Source of the DNA: DASWUZ01 sp036401395
GTDB taxonomy: Bacteria > Acidobacteriota > Terriglobia > Terriglobales > Acidobacteriaceae
DNA length: 64,000 bases
Direction: 5' to 3'
Assembly (NCBI GenBank): GCA_036401395.1
Contig: DASWUZ010000043.1
Location: 4,025-68,024 of the forward strand
A program made the position numbers and the translations under genes. How positions within the stretch are numbered: position 1 is the stretch's first letter; every line of letters starts with the position of its first letter. Below, piece after piece: positions 1 through 8,578 of the stretch. The notes below the pieces were generated by a model. The model saw nothing but the letters and a program-made list of their open reading frames with translations, was not told the origin of the DNA and made no database searches.

Positions 1-477
1 GAGAAGCGGGAGTTGCAGCTCGCTGCCGCGAAGGAAGAGTTCGAGGCGCTGCTGCTTGCCTGTTTGCCGGAGTGCGCGCGCGGTCGCTGGGGTCTTTTCG
101 ATCAGCGCGACTCGATTCACACTGCTGAGCATGCGCTGCCGGCTGACAGGCACGCCAAGAAGATGGCCCGTGCCAACGCTTCGCTGCACCTGCTTGAAGC
201 TGACCCTGAAGAGACCGAAGTCAGTCACTGGGATGGCGATGCCAATGCGCCGAAGAGCCACGAACGCGGCTGGCCGGAGGCGGACAGGCTGCGCGAACTC
301 GCGGCCGAGCTGGTCAGCTTGCGAGCGGCCATGTCGGACGACGGACCCTGGCTGCCGCTCGATGCTTACCTTCGAGCCTGCAGCGTAAAAGGGGCGAACG
401 TGACCGGGGAGCCGCGGCTGGCAATGACAGCGCTTGAAGAGCTGCGGGCAGGCGGCGCAGTGCCGGTGAAGTCTTGA
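1..477 (+). CDS. Partial CDS, unknown protein (C-terminal part)
   Basis: The frame is open from the first base of the window and ends with TGA at 475-477, so this is the C-terminal ~158 residues of a gene starting outside. The only start-like codon near the edge is a TTG at 13 with no visible ribosome-binding site, which favours a truncated gene over a complete small one. The sequence is acidic and helical, rich in Ala, Leu, Glu and Arg (for example a 'LRELAAELVSLRAAM' segment). No catalytic motif, signal peptide or membrane segment is visible. dapA begins 25 bases downstream in the same direction and may be co-transcribed. I do not recognise the family. Confidence 0.55.
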   Translation, partial: EKRELQLAAAKEEFEALLLACLPECARGRWGLFDQRDSIHTAEHALPADRHAKKMARANASLHLLEADPEETEVSHWDGDANAPKSHERGWPEADRLRELAAELVSLRAAMSDDGPWLPLDAYLRACSVKGANVTGEPRLAMTALEELRAGGAVPVKS

Positions 478-502
478 CCGCATGAGGATGTAAACTCGCT
501 GA

Positions 503-1429
503 GTGATGGAACTGGCAGGTTGTGGGACAGCGCTGGTGACCCCGTTCAACGCTGACGGGTCGCTCGACGAACAATCGTTGCGCGCGCTGATAGAGTGGCA
601 GATCGCAAGCGGTATCGGGTGGCTGGTCGCCTGCGGTTCGACTGGTGAGGCGGCGACGCTTTCGAGTGCCGAGTGGCTGCGGGTGATTCGGGTCACAATC
701 GAGACCGCCGGGGGCCGCGTTCCCGTATGGGCCGGCTGTTCCCATAACTCTACCCGCGAGGCGGTCGCGAGGGCCAAGGAAGCGGCAGCGATCCGTGAAC
801 TGAGCGCCATCCTTTCCGCTAATCCCTATTACAACAAGCCTACCCAGGAGGGGCAGTACCAGCACTTCAAGGCGATCGCCGAGGCGGTGCGGCTGCCGGT
901 CGTGATCTATAACGTGCCCGGTCGCACCGGTGTGAACATCGAGCCCACCACCGTGCTGCGGCTCGCCGAAGACCTGCCGAACGTCTCGGCCATCAAGGAG
1001 TCGAGCGGCAGCCTGCCGCAGATCACGGAGCTGATTCACCTGCTGCCTCGACGCGTACGCGTCTACGCGGGGGATGACAATATTGCGCTGCCTTCGATCG
1101 CGGTAGGGGCGGCGGGGCTGATCTCGGTCGCCTCCAACGTGATTCCGGCGGAGATGACGGCCATGATCAGCTCGGCGCTGATGGGGGACTGGACGGCGGC
1201 CCGGCGCACCAACCGGCAGTACTATCGTCTGATCCAGGCGAATTTCTGGGAGTCGAACCCCGGCCCCGTGAAGGCGCTGCTGGCGATGATGGGCCGCATC
1301 ACCGAGGCTTACAGGCTGCCCATGGTTCCTGTGGCTCCCGCAATCCGGCGCAACCTCGAGCGGCTTGCCGGTGAGCTTGGCTTGCTGGTGAACGCTCGGC
1401 AGGAAGACGGCGACCTGCGCACCTTCTGA
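503..1429 (+). CDS. dapA: 4-hydroxy-tetrahydrodipicolinate synthase
   Basis: Condenses pyruvate with aspartate semialdehyde, the first committed step to lysine and diaminopimelate (cytoplasm). The 308-aa product has the full DHDPS/NAL (beta/alpha)8 pattern: 'GSTGE' near residues 45-49 (pyruvate carboxylate binding), 'IYNVPGRTG' with the catalytic Tyr near 136, and 'AIKESSG' with the Schiff-base lysine at about 165. Length is normal, slightly longer than the E. coli enzyme. A GTG at 503 is followed directly by ATG at 506; either could start, with a GAGGAT-like site about 12-16 bases upstream. Related NAL-superfamily aldolases (for example N-acetylneuraminate lyase) cannot be excluded from motifs alone, but the NVPGRTG motif favours DapA. 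Confidence 0.9.
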   Translation: MMELAGCGTALVTPFNADGSLDEQSLRALIEWQIASGIGWLVACGSTGEAATLSSAEWLRVIRVTIETAGGRVPVWAGCSHNSTREAVARAKEAAAIRELSAILSANPYYNKPTQEGQYQHFKAIAEAVRLPVVIYNVPGRTGVNIEPTTVLRLAEDLPNVSAIKESSGSLPQITELIHLLPRRVRVYAGDDNIALPSIAVGAAGLISVASNVIPAEMTAMISSALMGDWTAARRTNRQYYRLIQANFWESNPGPVKALLAMMGRITEAYRLPMVPVAPAIRRNLERLAGELGLLVNARQEDGDLRTF

Positions 1430-1581
1430 GCGACAGAGCGGCTGGTGAGGCTGGGCGGGATGGCAGCCATCGCACCAAACTGGAAGCAGCATAGAAACGT
1501 AATATTCAGTGGCTTTCTATCCCTGCTGCGCATAAAATCCCGGCACCTGATTTTTAGCTCATTCTGACGAGGGGAAAGTGC

Positions 1582-1956
1582 ATGAAAGGCGTGGCAACCG
1601 ATACCAGGCAATTTTTTGAAAATTACATCAGGGCCATCAGCGGAAAGCCTAAGACGAGAGAACTTGTGCGGGAGTTTGTAGCTGACTCCGCACTCGAAGG
1701 TCACATTCTGCAGGTGGAAGCTTCCTTTCCGAGCTACGAAGTTGCCGTCCATGATCTGGTGGTCGAAGGTGAGCTCGTGGCTTTGCGGGGCACGTTCCAT
1801 GGAGTCCATAGCGGTACCTTCGCGGGCATTGAGCCCACCGGCAGAGAGGTTTCGGAAGACGTGATGATCTTTTACCGCATTGTGGACGACCGTATCCGCC
1901 AGTTCTGGATGCAGATGGACATGGGCGCCCTGGTCAGCAAATTAAGTGGCAGCTGA
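1582..1956 (+). CDS. SnoaL-like / NTF2-fold protein
   Basis: A 124-aa protein with the cone-shaped alpha+beta pattern of the SnoaL-like polyketide cyclase / NTF2 superfamily: an N-terminal helical stretch, 'ALRGTFHGVHSGTFAGIEPTG' -type strands in the middle (residues ~68-90), and 'VMIFYRIVDDRIRQFWMQMD' at the end, the typical 'F..ivdgkI.e.w' signature. Members bind small hydrophobic ligands or act as hydrolases or isomerases; no specific substrate can be named. The ATG at 1582 is preceded by a good site, GAGGGG, at 1569-1574. It stands alone between dapA and a membrane protein gene, with an AT-richer 5' region (1500-1570) that may carry its promoter. Confidence 0.7.
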   Translation: MKGVATDTRQFFENYIRAISGKPKTRELVREFVADSALEGHILQVEASFPSYEVAVHDLVVEGELVALRGTFHGVHSGTFAGIEPTGREVSEDVMIFYRIVDDRIRQFWMQMDMGALVSKLSGS

Positions 1957-1998
1957 AGAGGAAGTCCGGGACAGGTCAGCTGGCACTGAAGGGGCTGG

Positions 1999-3294
1999 GT
2001 GCTCCAGCCTGCCGCGGCGGTGTGCGTGGTAATGTGTTCGGCGTCAGATGTGCAAGACTCAACGTCATCTCGATATAAGTTTCCTGGCGTAGAGCGGGGT
2101 AGTCTCTGCCCAGGGCTGCTTGCGGCAGTCGCCTTGCTGGCGTTGGCGCTGCCGATTTGCGCTGCTGCCGGGGCCAACCCGCAGGACTCCCAGCCAGACT
2201 TCGTGACGGCCGGCCGGCGGAGCACGATCTGCCTTTTTCGCAGCGGCCCCCGGGCCGGCACGAAGCGGAATCTCGCACCATTACCGGCCCTGCCGATCGG
2301 GGCAGCTTGCAGCGATGGCGCGGGAAGCGCAGGGACCATCGTTGCTCCGGATGGGCCGCCGCAGGGTCTGAGGAATCCGGAGTCAACGAACCTGACGATC
2401 CATCCCAAGCAGGGGTTCGGACCCCCGGCCATCGTCCGGCCGGGTGCTGCGTCTCCAGCTCCGATTAGTTCCAAATCTGCGCAGGCGGACACGCTTCGAA
2501 TCGAGCGGCCAAGGCATGCGCGACGGATGGATCCATCTGCGATGCAGGCTACTCAGGGTGAGACGATGAGGGACACCTCTGCCCTAGACTCGGCTTCGCC
2601 CCCCGCTCCAGTGGCGGCTGCGGCGCCTGTTCCGGCGCCGAGTGCGGTGGCTGCTCCTCCGCCGACGCAAGCGGCGCCGAGCCCGGACGCGGGAGCCGAC
2701 CTCGATGAGCAGCGGGAGCAGAGCGACTACGACCAGATCGTCAAGCGGGCGAAGAATGGCAAGATTACTTACTCGGTTCCAGACTCGATGACTGTGGGGA
2801 CGCCGGAGAGCGTTTCAGTCGATACGTTCGGGGCAAACGCCAGCCCCGATTCGGCGAACCAGAGTGGAGTTACAGGAACGGGCACTCTGAAGGTAATTCC
2901 TTCGATGATGGTGGAATTGAGCGCTCCCGATAATCCGGAGGCGTTCAAAATCCAGGCCGACGCGGTCAAGACCGGTAACCAGTTTCTGCCCGACAGTGGG
3001 ACCGCGGAGTGGGTCTGGACCGTCACCCCGCTTTCAGGCGGCGGAGACCCCAAGAAGCTGAAGATCGATGCCTACATGGTGCTCAACGCCAAGCTGCCGA
3101 ACGGTCAGCCGATGACCAGCTTCCTCAAGTCGTTTACAGTACCGGTGCCCGTCAAGGTGCAGCCCCGCCTGCAGACCGTCGGGAGCTTCTTCGCGAGTAA
3201 CTGGACCACTCTGCTGGGTTACATCGTCCCTAGCGGCGCCGGGGTGGGGTTTCTCCTGTGGCTGCTGTCCAGACGCAAGAGCAAGCAAGCCTGA
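1999..3294 (+). CDS. Secreted, membrane-anchored protein of unknown function
   Basis: A 431-aa protein starting at GTG 1999, with AAGGGG five bases upstream; an ATG at 2032 is a second candidate. A hydrophobic core at residues ~38-56 ('GLLAAVALLALALPICAAA') looks like a signal peptide with a long N-region. It is followed by a low-complexity linker, a Pro/Ala-rich stretch (~195-235), and a predicted beta-sandwich domain (~245-395) beginning 'KITYSVPDSMTVGTPESVSV' and containing 'EWVWTVTPLSGG'. A C-terminal membrane segment ('GYIVPSGAGVGFLLWLL', ~408-424) ends in the positive tail RRKSKQA, so a type I membrane topology is likely. I have the impression this beta domain occurs in other bacterial surface proteins, but cannot name it. 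Function unknown. Confidence 0.65.
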   Translation: MLQPAAAVCVVMCSASDVQDSTSSRYKFPGVERGSLCPGLLAAVALLALALPICAAAGANPQDSQPDFVTAGRRSTICLFRSGPRAGTKRNLAPLPALPIGAACSDGAGSAGTIVAPDGPPQGLRNPESTNLTIHPKQGFGPPAIVRPGAASPAPISSKSAQADTLRIERPRHARRMDPSAMQATQGETMRDTSALDSASPPAPVAAAAPVPAPSAVAAPPPTQAAPSPDAGADLDEQREQSDYDQIVKRAKNGKITYSVPDSMTVGTPESVSVDTFGANASPDSANQSGVTGTGTLKVIPSMMVELSAPDNPEAFKIQADAVKTGNQFLPDSGTAEWVWTVTPLSGGGDPKKLKIDAYMVLNAKLPNGQPMTSFLKSFTVPVPVKVQPRLQTVGSFFASNWTTLLGYIVPSGAGVGFLLWLLSRRKSKQA

Positions 3295-3416
3295 GGGCGT
3301 GGACAGGTCGCTCGCGGCTCTTTTCATGATGGATGCCCTAGTTGACCATTGGACATCAGGGGTGGACGGGCTTCCGCCTGCTATGCCGAGGAAGGCGGGC
3401 ACGGTATACTAGACGG

Positions 3417-4442
3417 GTGACGGCAGACACCTACCAGACCTTTCTCGCGGAGCCGTTCAGCGGCTCCTCCACTGCAGAAAAGCGAATCCTTCTGCTGAAA
3501 CCTCGCGGCTTCTGCGCCGGGGTTGTGCGTGCTATCGATATCGTGAAGATCGCACTCGAGACATTTGGCGCGCCTATCTACGTTCGCAAGGAGATCGTCC
3601 ACAATAGCTTTGTGGTCAACGAGTTGGCGGAAAAGGGTGCGATCTTTGTCGATGACATCGACGACGTGCCTGAGGGCATGCGGGTGATCTACAGCGCCCA
3701 CGGAGTCTCTCCCGCAGTCCGCGAGCGCAGCCAGGAGCGCGGCCTCAAGGTCATCGATGCGACCTGCCCGCTGGTGACCAAGGTCCACGTGGAGGCAGTC
3801 AAGTTCGCGCGCCAGGGCTATTCGCTGGTGCTGATCGGGCATCGCGATCACGACGAGATCGAGGGAACTCTGGGTGAGGCGCCAGAGGTGACGCAGGTGG
3901 TCTCCAATGTTGAAGATGTTGCCACCCTCGAGGTTCCCGATCCCGATCGAGTGGCGTACCTAACCCAGACGACCCTGAGCCTGGACGAGGCGCGGGACAT
4001 TATCGAGGCGCTCAAGATCAAATTTCCCAAGATCGCCGGCCCTCACTCCCAGGACATCTGCTATGCGACGGAGAATCGTCAGGTTGCGGTGAAGAACGTC
4101 GCACATAAGGCCGACCTGGTGCTGGTGGTGGGGTCGAATAATAGCTCCAACTCAAATCGCCTGGTTGAGGTCTCGAAGAACCTCAGTACGGCTAGCTATT
4201 TAATTGATAACTGCCGTGCGATTGACCCGAAGTGGCTGGACGGAGTGCAGACGGTAGCACTGACAGCGGGAGCGTCCGCCCCCGAGGTGCTGGTCGAAGA
4301 GGTGGTCGCGTACCTGCAGGCGCATGGGTATGGCGACGTGCTCGAGGTCGAAGTGATGCCCGAGAATGTCCGGTTTGGGCTGCCGCCTGAGATAGTTCAG
4401 GCGATTGCGGCAGCTCCCGCCTCGGCCCGGGTATCGGCCTAA
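3417..4442 (+). CDS. ispH: 4-hydroxy-3-methylbut-2-enyl diphosphate reductase
   Basis: Last enzyme of the MEP pathway, converting HMBPP to IPP and DMAPP, the C5 units for squalene made later in this cluster. The three cysteines that hold the 4Fe-4S cluster are present: 'GFCAGV' (C33), 'DATCPLVTK' (C117) and 'DICYAT' (C215), numbered from GTG 3417. The 'SAHGVSP' and 'IGHRDHDE' substrate-binding segments and the late 'GSNNSSNSNRL' and 'TAGASAP' motifs are also there. The frame is open further upstream to 3342, but those residues are basic and unlike the family; the GTG at 3417 gives 341 aa. It lies 55 bases upstream of shc in the same direction. Confidence 0.93.
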   Translation: MTADTYQTFLAEPFSGSSTAEKRILLLKPRGFCAGVVRAIDIVKIALETFGAPIYVRKEIVHNSFVVNELAEKGAIFVDDIDDVPEGMRVIYSAHGVSPAVRERSQERGLKVIDATCPLVTKVHVEAVKFARQGYSLVLIGHRDHDEIEGTLGEAPEVTQVVSNVEDVATLEVPDPDRVAYLTQTTLSLDEARDIIEALKIKFPKIAGPHSQDICYATENRQVAVKNVAHKADLVLVVGSNNSSNSNRLVEVSKNLSTASYLIDNCRAIDPKWLDGVQTVALTAGASAPEVLVEEVVAYLQAHGYGDVLEVEVMPENVRFGLPPEIVQAIAAAPASARVSA

Positions 4443-4497
4443 CCCAGTTCCTCTATCTCCTCAGTTATAGAGAGATGCGGGAGCTGCCCTATAAACA

Positions 4498-6591
4498 ATG
4501 CAGATGAAGCCTCAAAAGCCGGACGGACGTGCAGAGCAGGCGGGACTGCCGCTGTCTTCGCCGCGCCCTGGAGCTGCCGAGGTAACCCGTACAACATCGG
4601 GCGCGGTGGCCACGAGCCCCAAGTTTGGGCGGCTCGACGCTTCGTTGACCGAGGTCGAGTTCGCGATATCGCGGAGCTGCGACTACCTGCTCGCCCAGCA
4701 GCACCCGGACGGCTACTGGTGCGGTGAGCTCGAGGCCGACAGCATGCTCGAGGCTGATTACATATTTGCGCATACTCTGCTCGGGACCGGTGACCAGAAC
4801 CGTCTGCAGCGGGCGATGAATGAGATCTGGCGCTACCAGAACGCGGACGGCGGCTGGGCGATCTACCCCGGCGGTCCGTCGAACATCAGCCTGTCGGTGA
4901 AGTGCTACTTCGCCGGAAAGCTGGTGGGAAGTTCACCCGACGAGCCGGCCATGACGCGGGCGCGGGAGTGGATCCTGGCGAATGGCGGTGTGGTCGAGTG
5001 CAACACCTTCACCAAGATTTACCTGTGCTCACTGGGCCAGTTTGAATACGATGCGGTGCCGGCGATTCCGCCCGAGATCGTTCTTTTCCCGAGCTGGTTC
5101 TACTTCAACATCTACGAGATATCGGCCTGGTCGCGGGCGATACTTGTTCCGCTCTCGATTGCCTACGCGAAAAAGCCGTTCAAGAAGATCAAGCCCGAAC
5201 AGTCGATCGATGAACTGTTTGTCGGCGGCCGCCAGAACGCGAAGCTTCACCTGAACTGGGACCGCAAAAATCTGTTCAGCTGGCGCAACTTCTTCCTGAT
5301 GACGGACCGGGTGGCGCACTGGGCGGAGCGCGTCCACATCCGCCCACTGCGGGCAATAGCGCTCAAGCAGGCAGAGAAGTGGATGCTTGAGCGCCTGGAG
5401 ATGAGCGACGGGCTGGGGGCCATCTACCCGGCCATGCTCAACGCAATCATTGCGCTCAAGTGGCTTGGCTACTCGAATGACGATCCGCAGATGATCCGGG
5501 CGGTCGATGAGTTCGAGAAGCTGGGGACCGACTCGCCGAACGGCACTCCCGGTTACCCCATACCTACCTTCCGGATGCAGCCCTGCATGTCTCCAGTGTG
5601 GGACACGGCGCAGGCGGTCTTCGCGCTTGGTGAGGCTGGGGTGTCGAAGACCGACCCGCGGCTGCTCAAGGCGGTTGACTGGATGCTGTCAAAGGAAGTT
5701 CGCCATAAGGGCGACTGGGCGGTGAAGAACCGCAACACTGAGCCGGGCGGATGGGCTTTCGAGTTCAACAACGAGTTCTACCCTGATGTGGACGACTCGG
5801 GGCAGGTGCTGCTTGCGCTCAACAAGGTCGATAACCCGCGCGAGCGTTATCAGCACGAGGTGTCTCAGCGGGCCATCCAGTGGATATTCTCCATGCAGTG
5901 CAAGAACGGCGGATGGGCCAGCTTTGACAAAGACAATACCAAGATGATCTTCCAGTACATCCCGTTCGCCGACCACAACGCGATGCTTGACCCGCCGACG
6001 GTGGATATTACGGGACGTATTCTCGAGACCCTCGCGACTTACGGGTACACGCGGCAGGACAAGCGGGTGGAGCGGGCGATCCAGTTTATCTTCTCTGAGC
6101 AACAGGAAGATGGAAGCTGGTTTGGCCGCTGGGGCGTCAATTATCTCTACGGGACGTTTCTGGTGCTGCGCGGTCTGGAGGCGATGGGGGTATGGAACCA
6201 TGAGCCGCAGATACAGCAGGCGGCGGAGTGGATTCGGATGGTGCAGAACTCCGATGGCGGCTGGGGCGAGACCTGCGGCAGCTACGACGATCCGGCTCAG
6301 CGCGGCGTGGGTCCGAGCACTCCCTCGCAGACGGCGTGGGCCTTGCTGGGACTGCTTGCGGCCGGCGATACGCGCAGCGATTCGGTGGCCAAGGGCATTC
6401 GCTGGCTACTGAACAGGCAGCAGCGGGACGGGTCGTGGGATGAGAGTATTGGAGAGGGGAAGACACGGCAGGCGCTGTATACCGGCACTGGATTCCCCCG
6501 TGTGTTCTACCTTGCGTACCATCTTTACCGCAATTATTTCCCATTGCTTGCGCTGACTACTTACCGGCGCGCGATGGAACACGGCGCCTGA
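4498..6591 (+). CDS. shc: Squalene-hopene cyclase
   Basis: Cyclises squalene to hopene/diplopterol at the inner membrane; also called hpnF. The 697-aa length is normal for the family. The catalytic acid motif DxDD is present as D430-V-D-D433 within 'YPDVDDSG'. Several QW repeats are seen: 'QQHPDGYWCGEL', 'NADGGWAIYPGG', 'QCKNGGWASFDKDN', 'QQEDGSWFGRWGVNYLYGT', 'NSDGGWGETCGSY' and 'QQRDGSWDE'. The first ~45 residues (Gln/Pro/Ala/Ser rich) are outside the conserved core. It sits between ispH and hpnH, all in one direction with short gaps (55 and 46 bases), consistent with one operon. Confidence 0.96.
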   Translation: MQMKPQKPDGRAEQAGLPLSSPRPGAAEVTRTTSGAVATSPKFGRLDASLTEVEFAISRSCDYLLAQQHPDGYWCGELEADSMLEADYIFAHTLLGTGDQNRLQRAMNEIWRYQNADGGWAIYPGGPSNISLSVKCYFAGKLVGSSPDEPAMTRAREWILANGGVVECNTFTKIYLCSLGQFEYDAVPAIPPEIVLFPSWFYFNIYEISAWSRAILVPLSIAYAKKPFKKIKPEQSIDELFVGGRQNAKLHLNWDRKNLFSWRNFFLMTDRVAHWAERVHIRPLRAIALKQAEKWMLERLEMSDGLGAIYPAMLNAIIALKWLGYSNDDPQMIRAVDEFEKLGTDSPNGTPGYPIPTFRMQPCMSPVWDTAQAVFALGEAGVSKTDPRLLKAVDWMLSKEVRHKGDWAVKNRNTEPGGWAFEFNNEFYPDVDDSGQVLLALNKVDNPRERYQHEVSQRAIQWIFSMQCKNGGWASFDKDNTKMIFQYIPFADHNAMLDPPTVDITGRILETLATYGYTRQDKRVERAIQFIFSEQQEDGSWFGRWGVNYLYGTFLVLRGLEAMGVWNHEPQIQQAAEWIRMVQNSDGGWGETCGSYDDPAQRGVGPSTPSQTAWALLGLLAAGDTRSDSVAKGIRWLLNRQQRDGSWDESIGEGKTRQALYTGTGFPRVFYLAYHLYRNYFPLLALTTYRRAMEHGA

Positions 6592-6637
6592 CACGGCTGT
6601 TGTCACGGCATTCGAGAGCCGAGGAGGAGATCGACTG

Positions 6638-7762
6638 ATGGCTGTACCCATTTCCCAGATGTGGACGGTTGCGACTTATGTGCTTCGCAAGCGCTGGAGC
6701 GGGCAGGAGAAGTTCCCGCTGGTGCTGATGCTGGAGCCGCTGTTTCGCTGCAACCTGGCCTGCGCCGGCTGCGGCAAGGTGCAGTATCCGCCGCACATTC
6801 TTAAGAAGAACCTCTCGCCTGAGGAGTGTTTCAAGGCGGTCGAAGAGTGTGGCGCGCCAATGGTGTCGATCCCCGGCGGCGAACCGCTCTTGCACCCCCG
6901 GATCGTTGAGATCGTCAATGGGCTGATTGCGCGCAAGAAGTACATCTATCTCTGCACTAACGCGCTCGAGTTGAAGAAGAAGCTGCCGGAGTTTACGCCG
7001 TCAAAGTACTTGACCTTTTCCGTGCATCTCGATGGACAGCGTGACCACCATGACTTTTCCGTCTGCCGCGAGGGTGGATACGATATCGCTGTCGAGGGTA
7101 TTCGTGAGGCGGTGAAGCGCGGCTTCCGCGTGACTACGAACGCAACTTTCTTTGACGGCACCGATCCGAACAGCGTGCGCGCGTTCTTCGATGAAGTGAT
7201 GTCGATGGGTGTCGAAGGCATCGTGCTCTCCCCCGGCTACGCCTACGACAAGGCTCCGGACCAGCACAGCTTTATGGGTCGTGCACGCACCCGGCGGCTC
7301 TTCCGTTCGATCCTCTCAAACCGGAAGAAGAGCTGGAAGTTCAATATGTCGCCGCTCTTTCTTGAGTTCCTGATGGGCAAGCGCGAGTACAAGTGCACCC
7401 CATGGGGCATGCCGGCTTACAACATCTTCGGCTGGCAGAAGCCCTGTTACCTGCTGCAGGATGGCTACGTCGACAGCTTTGCCGAGCTCATCAAAGAGAC
7501 AGACTGGAACAAGTACGGGACCGAGAGCGGCAATCCCAAGTGCGCGAACTGCATGGTGAGCTGTGGCTATGAGGCATCGGCCATAAACGACGGATTCGGC
7601 TCGTGGCGCGGCTTTGTGGCGATGGCGAAGGCTTCGCTCTTCAGCAAGTATGAGGACCGCGGTGCGCTCGACCTGCTGAACCAGCCGGTGCAGAAGGGCA
7701 ACCTGCCGCTGGTGCAGATCGGCACATCCCAGGATAGAGCCCTTGAAGGCTCAACCGTATGA
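6638..7762 (+). CDS. hpnH: Radical SAM adenosyl-hopene synthase HpnH
   Basis: Attaches a 5'-deoxyadenosyl group to the hopene skeleton, the first step of C35 bacteriohopanepolyol side-chain synthesis. The 374-aa protein has the radical SAM 4Fe-4S motif CxxxCxxC at C38, C42 and C45 ('CNLACAGCGK'), followed by the HpnH hallmark 'PHILKKNLSPEECF', a 'SIPGGEPLLHP' SAM-binding segment, and C-terminal cysteines 'CANCMVSCGYE' in the SPASM-like region. The ATG at 6638 is preceded by GAGGAGG about 9 bases upstream (6620-6626). Its stop overlaps the start of the next gene by four bases (ATGA). Confidence 0.95.
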   Translation: MAVPISQMWTVATYVLRKRWSGQEKFPLVLMLEPLFRCNLACAGCGKVQYPPHILKKNLSPEECFKAVEECGAPMVSIPGGEPLLHPRIVEIVNGLIARKKYIYLCTNALELKKKLPEFTPSKYLTFSVHLDGQRDHHDFSVCREGGYDIAVEGIREAVKRGFRVTTNATFFDGTDPNSVRAFFDEVMSMGVEGIVLSPGYAYDKAPDQHSFMGRARTRRLFRSILSNRKKSWKFNMSPLFLEFLMGKREYKCTPWGMPAYNIFGWQKPCYLLQDGYVDSFAELIKETDWNKYGTESGNPKCANCMVSCGYEASAINDGFGSWRGFVAMAKASLFSKYEDRGALDLLNQPVQKGNLPLVQIGTSQDRALEGSTV

Positions 7763-8205
7763 CCCCCTCGTTTCCGGCAAGCGCCAAGGCTGCGGGCGAA
7801 GTTACGACGAATCCTGACGAGCTGGAGCTTGCTCCGGGCACGAAGCACGAGAACTTAGAGGGTTGGATACCGGAGTTGGCCACCGAGTCTGAGGTTGTCG
7901 AAGCGCTCGAGAAGGCGTTCGACTATCGCGGGGATGTGACTCTGACGCTGCGGGATGGCAGCCGCGTGGAGGGTTACATCTTCGACCGGCGCAGTGGCAG
8001 GTCGCTGGCTGAGTCTTCGGTTAAGCTGTTCCCTGTCAATTCATCGCAGAAGCTCACAGTGAGCTATGCCGAGATTGCTCGTCTCGAGTTTAGCGGTAAA
8101 GACCGAGCGGCCGGCAAGCACTGGGAGAACTGGGTGCAGCAGTATGAGAAGAAGAAGGCTGCGGGCGAGACAAACATCGGGCTTCATCCCGATGCGCTCG
8201 AGTAG
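7759..8205 (+). CDS. Hopanoid-cluster hypothetical protein, Sm-like segment
   Basis: A 148-aa acidic protein whose ATG overlaps the hpnH stop codon (ATGA), so translation is probably coupled to HpnH. The central part reads 'VTLTLRDGSRVEGYIFDRR' then 'LTVSYAEIARLEFSGKDRA', a beta pattern (short loop, strand, RRS-type turn) like small Sm/LSm-like or PRC-like barrels; that comparison is my inference. The C-terminus is a Lys/Glu-rich helix ('WENWVQQYEKKKAAG'). No catalytic residues, cysteines or membrane segments are evident. Its position suggests an accessory role for HpnH or hopanoid synthesis, but nothing in the sequence proves it. Confidence 0.8.
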   Translation: MTPSFPASAKAAGEVTTNPDELELAPGTKHENLEGWIPELATESEVVEALEKAFDYRGDVTLTLRDGSRVEGYIFDRRSGRSLAESSVKLFPVNSSQKLTVSYAEIARLEFSGKDRAAGKHWENWVQQYEKKKAAGETNIGLHPDALE

Positions 8206-8578
8206 CCGCACGCTTTGCTCGGTCCAACGAGTCGACTGTACGTGATGACTTGGAACTCATACACTATTCTGCAAGCTCGGAACGCAGCCTGAGGAGTGGA
8301 TAGCATGACAAATATGCGGTCGTATCCGGCTGTAGGCGTGCCATCTATCTGGTCCTGCGCGGTATGCTGCTCAGTTTTTGCTACAACTCACTGCGGACCG
8401 AGTTTTGTGCCGGGTGGATGGTCTTCGGGTCGGATTGATCAGCATTCGAGCTGAGCTTCGCGCGGACATCAATATTCTGGCGGGTAAGGTAATGGAGGTA
8501 GTAGACAGATCTTCGAGGCTAAAGCCAGGTAAGCTTCGCGGTTAGGTTCTCTTCACCCTTCCTGTCGCTCCACGAACC
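8206..8578. other. Intergenic stretch before hpnA, with one doubtful 49-codon ORF
   Basis: A 373-base gap splits the hopanoid genes into two blocks, so a promoter for the hpnA block probably lies here. A small frame from ATG 8305 to TGA 8454 (49 aa, beginning MTNMRSYPAVGV, Cys/Ser/Gly rich) has a strong GAGGAG site at 8291-8296, but its composition does not look like a typical protein and I give it low weight. No tRNA, riboswitch or strong hairpin was recognised. hpnA's own ATG lacks an obvious ribosome-binding site. Confidence 0.5.

Noticed and set aside
314..1492. 392-codon open frame on the minus strand
   Set aside because: Lies antisense to dapA; His/Arg/Pro-rich translation without motifs, caused by high GC.
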